From CBDBCU01 sp965243185 (lineage in GTDB: Bacteria; Chloroflexota; Dehalococcoidia; Lucifugimonadales; UBA3495), in the NCBI GenBank assembly GCA_965243185.1, contig OZ251531.1, forward strand, positions 2,170,001 through 2,234,000: DNA of 64,000 nucleotides, written 5' to 3'. This document shows, in pieces, positions 60,298 through 64,000 of the stretch. The notes beneath the pieces are model-generated. The model ran no database searches and had not been told where the DNA came from. It saw nothing but the letters and a program-made list of their open reading frames with translations. The stretch's first letter is position 1, and each line of letters begins with the position of its first letter. The translations under genes were made by a program, and so were the position numbers.

Positions 60298-62908
60298 TTC
60301 AGTCCCATACCATTCCGAAACAGCGGCGTCGGATTGCCCGGCGGCTGAGCAAGGCCGGGCGGTATCCCCTGGCCCGCCTACCGGGCCGTCCCGGCTGCTG
60401 AACTACATCCGCCATTGGCGGCCCGGCTGGTGCGAAGTTGGCTTTATCCTGCTACTTGCCGCCGCCTTGCTGCTGCGCCTGTGGGAATTGACCGGGCGCA
60501 CGATGCACTACGATGAGGCGATTCATCTCTACTACGCTTGGCAGCTTGCCAATTTCGAGGAGTATATTCACTCCCCGTGGATGCACGGCCCCTTTCAGAT
60601 TGAACTGACCGCCCTGCTACTGCTCTTGTTGGGCGATACTGACTTCGTGGCCCGCCTGGGCTACGCGCTGTTTGGAACGGCGTTGGTGGGATTGCCTTGG
60701 TTCCTGCGGCGGCAACTGGGGCAAAGCGGCGCATTGCTGACCGGCGTAATGCTGGCAATATCCCCGGCTCTGCTCTACTTCAGCCGTTTCGGGCGCAACG
60801 ACATACTGATGGCTTTTCTGGCGGCCGCCCTGTTCATCCTGATGTGGCGTTACTTCAGGGAAAGACAGAACCGGTATCTTTACTTGGCGGCCGTGGTGTT
60901 GGCTCTGATGTTTGCCGCCAAGGAAACGGCCTATATTATTACCCTGGTGTTCGGCGGCATTGCTTTTCTAACCGCTCTGACCGCTATGTTGCGGTGGGTG
61001 CGGGACGGCGACCACGACCGCCTTTCTTGGGCTGCCGGGGCCGGCGGGTTTCTGCTGCTACTGTTGACCTTGACTTTGCCGCAATGGTCGGCCGGCTTTG
61101 CCGTCTTTCAGGATTGGCTGGGGCTGACTTTGGCTAACCGGGATGGGGCGGTCAATGGCATTGTCGGCGCGCCGCAGTGGGAAGCGCCTTTTGTGCCGCT
61201 GCCTCTGTTTTCCGCGCCCCAATGGCTGCACTGGCTGGTTTTGCTACCTTTCCTTGCTTTCTGGTTCCGTTCGGCTTGGCGGTACTCTAGCGACTGGCCG
61301 CGCCGTTTAGCCGGCATCGGCATACCGGTGGCAATGGTGGACGCCGGGGCGTTGCTGCTGCTCCGTCCCGCCGGCGGCAACAGCGACTGGATAGTGGCGG
61401 GCAGCATTGCCGCCTTGTGCGTAGGGGCATTGATTTATCTGCGCTACCCCTGGAAACGGGGCTTGCTGCTCTTGGCTGTGCCTTTTCTGGCGGCGGTGGC
61501 TTATGTTGCCTTGCTGCTGCCGGTGGTGGATTTGGATGCTCTGTTGCGGGCGGTCTTGCCGGACGGCGTGCCGGTAGCCGCCCCGGACAACGCCATTCCG
61601 GTCAATTTCATCGTAGCCGGCGGGATTCTGGCGACAACAGCCTTGCTTTCCCTGATTGTCGGTTTGCGCTGGAAGGGCGGGGTCTGGTTGACTTGCGCCG
61701 CCCTTTTTTACCTGATTTGGACGGCTCTTTACACTACCCTTTACACCAACTGGGCCGGCTTGTTCAGCGGCAGTTGGCAAGGGATGGGCTACTGGATTGC
61801 CCAGCAGGATGTAGCCCGGGGCAATCAGCCCTGGTACTACTATTTTGTTGGCTTGTCGGTGTATGAACTGCTGCCGGTGGTTTTCGGCGTTATCGCCGCC
61901 TTGGTCTTTATCAAACGGCGGGACGGGTTCGGCATTGCCCTGACCTTGTGGGCCGGAGTCAACCTGCTGGCTTACACTATTGCCAGTGAAAAGATGCCTT
62001 GGCTGCTGGTGAATATCACTCTGCCGTTTATTTTTCTGGCCGGCAAACTTTTGGGGGAATGGATTGAACAAGGGGAATGGCGGCGGATTTTGGCACAAGG
62101 CCGGTTTCTGCTGCTGTTCTTACCGACGCTGGTTATGGCCGGCATCCTGTACGGCTTGCTGACTTTTGCCGACCCGGACATTCCCTTTTCCCTGACGCAC
62201 GGCAGCGTTTCGGCCGGCGCGGCGCTGTTGGCCTTGGCGGCGGCTTGGCTAATCCGGCGTACCGGGAGTGGCGGCGCGGCGTTAGCCGGGTTGGGGATAG
62301 CCGCCTTGCTGCTGGTATTTACCGGTTTCACCGCCGGGCGCGCTGCCTATACCTATGACGACTCCAATGTGGAAATTCTGGTTTATGCCCAAGGCGGCGC
62401 CGATTTGACGGAAACTTATCAAATCCTGGCTCAGCAGGTAATTGACGGCCCCGACCCGGCGGCTTTAGCCGACAATCCGGTAGTCGTGGACTACGACCTG
62501 TGGTTTCCCTTTCAGTGGTACGCCCGCCACTGGAAAGCGGAGGATAAACTGCGCTTTGCCTGTTTCAAGGCTGAGGACAACGGCGGCTGCGAACCGGTAG
62601 CGGCGGATACCCAAGCCGCCGCCTTGCTGCTGACGGATGCCCACCGCTACCGTGGCGGGAGTATGCCGCCCCACTACCGGCAGGAGGGGCCCAAGCGCAG
62701 CTTGCTTTGGTTCCCGGAGAGCTACCGCCGCCCCGGTGAAAACCGGCAAGCCGAAGGGCCGGGCGCGGAGTTGAGCAAAGACCTGGATTTTTTCCGGGGG
62801 GCGGCCACGAACCGGGACTTGTGGCATCAAGCCCTGAACTATTTGCTGTTCCGGGAGCTTAACTCGGACTGGTTCGCTGCCGAATACTACACTTACCTGC
62901 CCAAATAG
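60290..62908 (+). CDS. TIGR03663-type membrane protein (Agl23-like, flippase activity-associated)
   Basis: An 872-residue protein with about 13 membrane segments. RTMHYDEAIHLYYAWQL (about 77-93), EYIHSPWMHGPFQIELTALLL and FSRFGRNDILMAF match the TIGR03663 family; the DE in MHYDEAIH is the GT-C catalytic-type motif. The start is TTG at 60290, overlapping the preceding gene by 8 bp. The C-terminal soluble part (about 690-872) is outside. It pairs with the YYY protein, a common arrangement in Chloroflexota. Confidence 0.9.
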   Translation: MSDSVPYHSETAASDCPAAEQGRAVSPGPPTGPSRLLNYIRHWRPGWCEVGFILLLAAALLLRLWELTGRTMHYDEAIHLYYAWQLANFEEYIHSPWMHGPFQIELTALLLLLLGDTDFVARLGYALFGTALVGLPWFLRRQLGQSGALLTGVMLAISPALLYFSRFGRNDILMAFLAAALFILMWRYFRERQNRYLYLAAVVLALMFAAKETAYIITLVFGGIAFLTALTAMLRWVRDGDHDRLSWAAGAGGFLLLLLTLTLPQWSAGFAVFQDWLGLTLANRDGAVNGIVGAPQWEAPFVPLPLFSAPQWLHWLVLLPFLAFWFRSAWRYSSDWPRRLAGIGIPVAMVDAGALLLLRPAGGNSDWIVAGSIAALCVGALIYLRYPWKRGLLLLAVPFLAAVAYVALLLPVVDLDALLRAVLPDGVPVAAPDNAIPVNFIVAGGILATTALLSLIVGLRWKGGVWLTCAALFYLIWTALYTTLYTNWAGLFSGSWQGMGYWIAQQDVARGNQPWYYYFVGLSVYELLPVVFGVIAALVFIKRRDGFGIALTLWAGVNLLAYTIASEKMPWLLVNITLPFIFLAGKLLGEWIEQGEWRRILAQGRFLLLFLPTLVMAGILYGLLTFADPDIPFSLTHGSVSAGAALLALAAAWLIRRTGSGGAALAGLGIAALLLVFTGFTAGRAAYTYDDSNVEILVYAQGGADLTETYQILAQQVIDGPDPAALADNPVVVDYDLWFPFQWYARHWKAEDKLRFACFKAEDNGGCEPVAADTQAAALLLTDAHRYRGGSMPPHYRQEGPKRSLLWFPESYRRPGENRQAEGPGAELSKDLDFFRGAATNRDLWHQALNYLLFRELNSDWFAAEYYTYLPK

Positions 62909-62945
62909 CCCTTTTCCGGTATCGGCATACCCGCCTTGGGCAGTG

Positions 62946-62951
62946 TATAAT
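62946..62951 (+). promoter_or_regulatory. Possible -10 box before the flippase-like gene
   Basis: TATAAT at 62946-62951, no convincing -35; about 100 bases before the start at 63053. Confidence 0.35.
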
Positions 62952-63052
62952 ATCCAGTGGCGCGGCGCGCTGCCCGGTGTTGCCCGGGCGTCCTGAAGCG
63001 CCGCAACCCGGGCCAATCTATCAAGAATCCAACGGTTTCAAGGACGGTCTAA

Positions 63053-64000
63053 TTGAGCATCAACAACTGGCGGCTTTGGGTCGGCATCGGCGTAAGCGCC
63101 CTGTTCATCCTGTTCCTGTTGCTGTCCATTGACGGGGCCAAACTATGGCAGGTAATGCAGGCGGCCGATTACCGTTACGCCATTCCCGCCGCCGTCATCT
63201 ACTTTATCGCGGTCTTTATCCGCTCGGCCCGCTGGCAGTATGTACTGTCCCCCCTCCGCGCCATCCCCCTCCGCCGCCTCTATCCGGTAGTGGTTATCGG
63301 CCACGCCGGCAACAATGTGCTGCCGGCTCACATGGGAGAACTAATCCGCGCCTACTACTTGGCCCAGCGGGAGCGGTTCAGCGGCAGCGCGGCATTGGCG
63401 ACCATCGGCGTGGAGCGGGTCTATGACGGACTTACCCTGCTGGCCTTGGCCGCCCTATCGGTGCTGCTCTTGCTGCTGGCCGGCGAGTTCACCGGCATCG
63501 GCGATTTTTCCCGGAGCGCCATCGTCATCACCGCCGTTGGCGTGGCCGCCGTATTTTTCTCCGGTTTTGTGGTGGTTACTCTGCTGGCTGTCGCTCCCGG
63601 CGCGGCCCGGCTGCTTTACCGGCTGTCCGACTTGCTGCCGGCCCGGTTCCGCGCCCAAGCCCGCGAACTCATCCACAGCTTTATCGAGGGTTTGACTATC
63701 CTGTCCACGCCCAAACAGCATTTTATGCTGGCCCTGCGGACTTTGCCGGTCTGGTTGGGCGAGGCTGCCGTCTATCTGACCATTGCCTACTCCTTTAACA
63801 TCCAGGGCCACTTTGACAGCGCCATTGCCTTTGTCTTTGCCATCGTTCTGGTAACGGCTACTTCCAACCTGGCCTCCGCCTTTCCCTTTGCCATTGGCGG
63901 CATTGGCCCCTTCGAGCTGATCTCCCAGCTGACCTTGGTAGTGTTGGGCGTTCCCCCGGAAGTAGCCCTCAGCTACGCCCTGGTCGCCCATCTGGTCGCC
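63053..64000 (+). CDS. Lysylphosphatidylglycerol synthase TM-region/AglD-like membrane protein (partial, runs off window)
   Basis: The frame from the TTG at 63053 (AAGGACGG before it) stays open to the window end (316 codons). The membrane protein resembles the UPF0104/LPG_synthase_TM family: GHAGNNVLPAHMGELIRAYYLAQRE (about 81-105) and LATIGVERVYDGLTLLA (about 112-128) are the conserved patterns. In archaea AglD and in bacteria MprF-type relatives move or transfer lipid-linked groups. Placed after the YYY and TIGR03663 proteins it suggests a flippase or transferase role. Confidence 0.85.
   Translation, partial: MSINNWRLWVGIGVSALFILFLLLSIDGAKLWQVMQAADYRYAIPAAVIYFIAVFIRSARWQYVLSPLRAIPLRRLYPVVVIGHAGNNVLPAHMGELIRAYYLAQRERFSGSAALATIGVERVYDGLTLLALAALSVLLLLLAGEFTGIGDFSRSAIVITAVGVAAVFFSGFVVVTLLAVAPGAARLLYRLSDLLPARFRAQARELIHSFIEGLTILSTPKQHFMLALRTLPVWLGEAAVYLTIAYSFNIQGHFDSAIAFVFAIVLVTATSNLASAFPFAIGGIGPFELISQLTLVVLGVPPEVALSYALVAHLVA

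Noticed and set aside
1..64000. CRISPR arrays, prophage, integrase or rRNA
   Set aside because: No regularly spaced repeats, no phage structural genes, no integrase and no rRNA sequences were recognised.

Overview
The window is GC-rich DNA, almost certainly bacterial and most likely from a Chloroflexota genome, probably the Dehalococcoidia/SAR202 side. The best lineage marker is the Chlor_Arch_YYY-type membrane protein (57886-60297) beside a TIGR03663-type membrane protein (60290-62908), a pairing known mainly from Chloroflexota and archaea. The many catabolic one-off enzymes (FAH hydrolase, MmgE/PrpD, HyuA, TPP enzyme, gamma-glutamyltransferase, amidohydrolase, PIG-L deacetylase) fit SAR202-like genomes. 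The SAR202 placement is inference. There is no rRNA, one tRNA (Pro-GGG), no CRISPR array and no prophage.

Layout. 0-10.7 kb: metabolic genes, a GLUG-repeat secreted protein, prfA-prmC, and a 247-bp tandem triplication of a ParD-type antitoxin ending in a truncated ParE toxin. 10.7-29 kb: a defence-rich accessory region with a single-chain Type ISP restriction-modification enzyme, a complete insertion sequence with a likely programmed -1 frameshift, a three-gene DUF262 / AAA-DUF3696 / unknown cassette, a two-gene AAA ATPase / PD-(D/E)XK nuclease cassette, a DNA methyltransferase-HNH fusion and a second adenine methyltransferase, interleaved with metabolic genes. 29-40 kb: a coiled-coil solute-binding lipoprotein, alaX, a membrane glycosyltransferase with C-terminal repeats, a macrodomain protein, hyuA and hydrolases. 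40.3-40.95 kb: a gene-free but highly structured stretch behind the best promoter in the window, a candidate large non-coding RNA. 41-53 kb: dnaN, hicAB beside tRNA-Pro, dapB, two kinds of MITE, and an operon of an exonuclease-DinG helicase with three tandem OGG1-type DNA glycosylases, the middle one lacking its catalytic lysine. 53-64 kb: CCA-adding enzyme, a DsbA-family gene with an in-frame UGA at the active site (a probable selenoprotein), rnc, ftsY and three membrane proteins probably acting in cell-surface glycan or lipid assembly.

Regulation. Many promoters look like an extended -10 (TGnTATAAT) with a weak -35. In several genes the -10 lies so close to the ATG that the mRNA would be leaderless or nearly so. 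TTG and GTG starts are common. All domain calls rest on motif recognition by eye; no database search was run.
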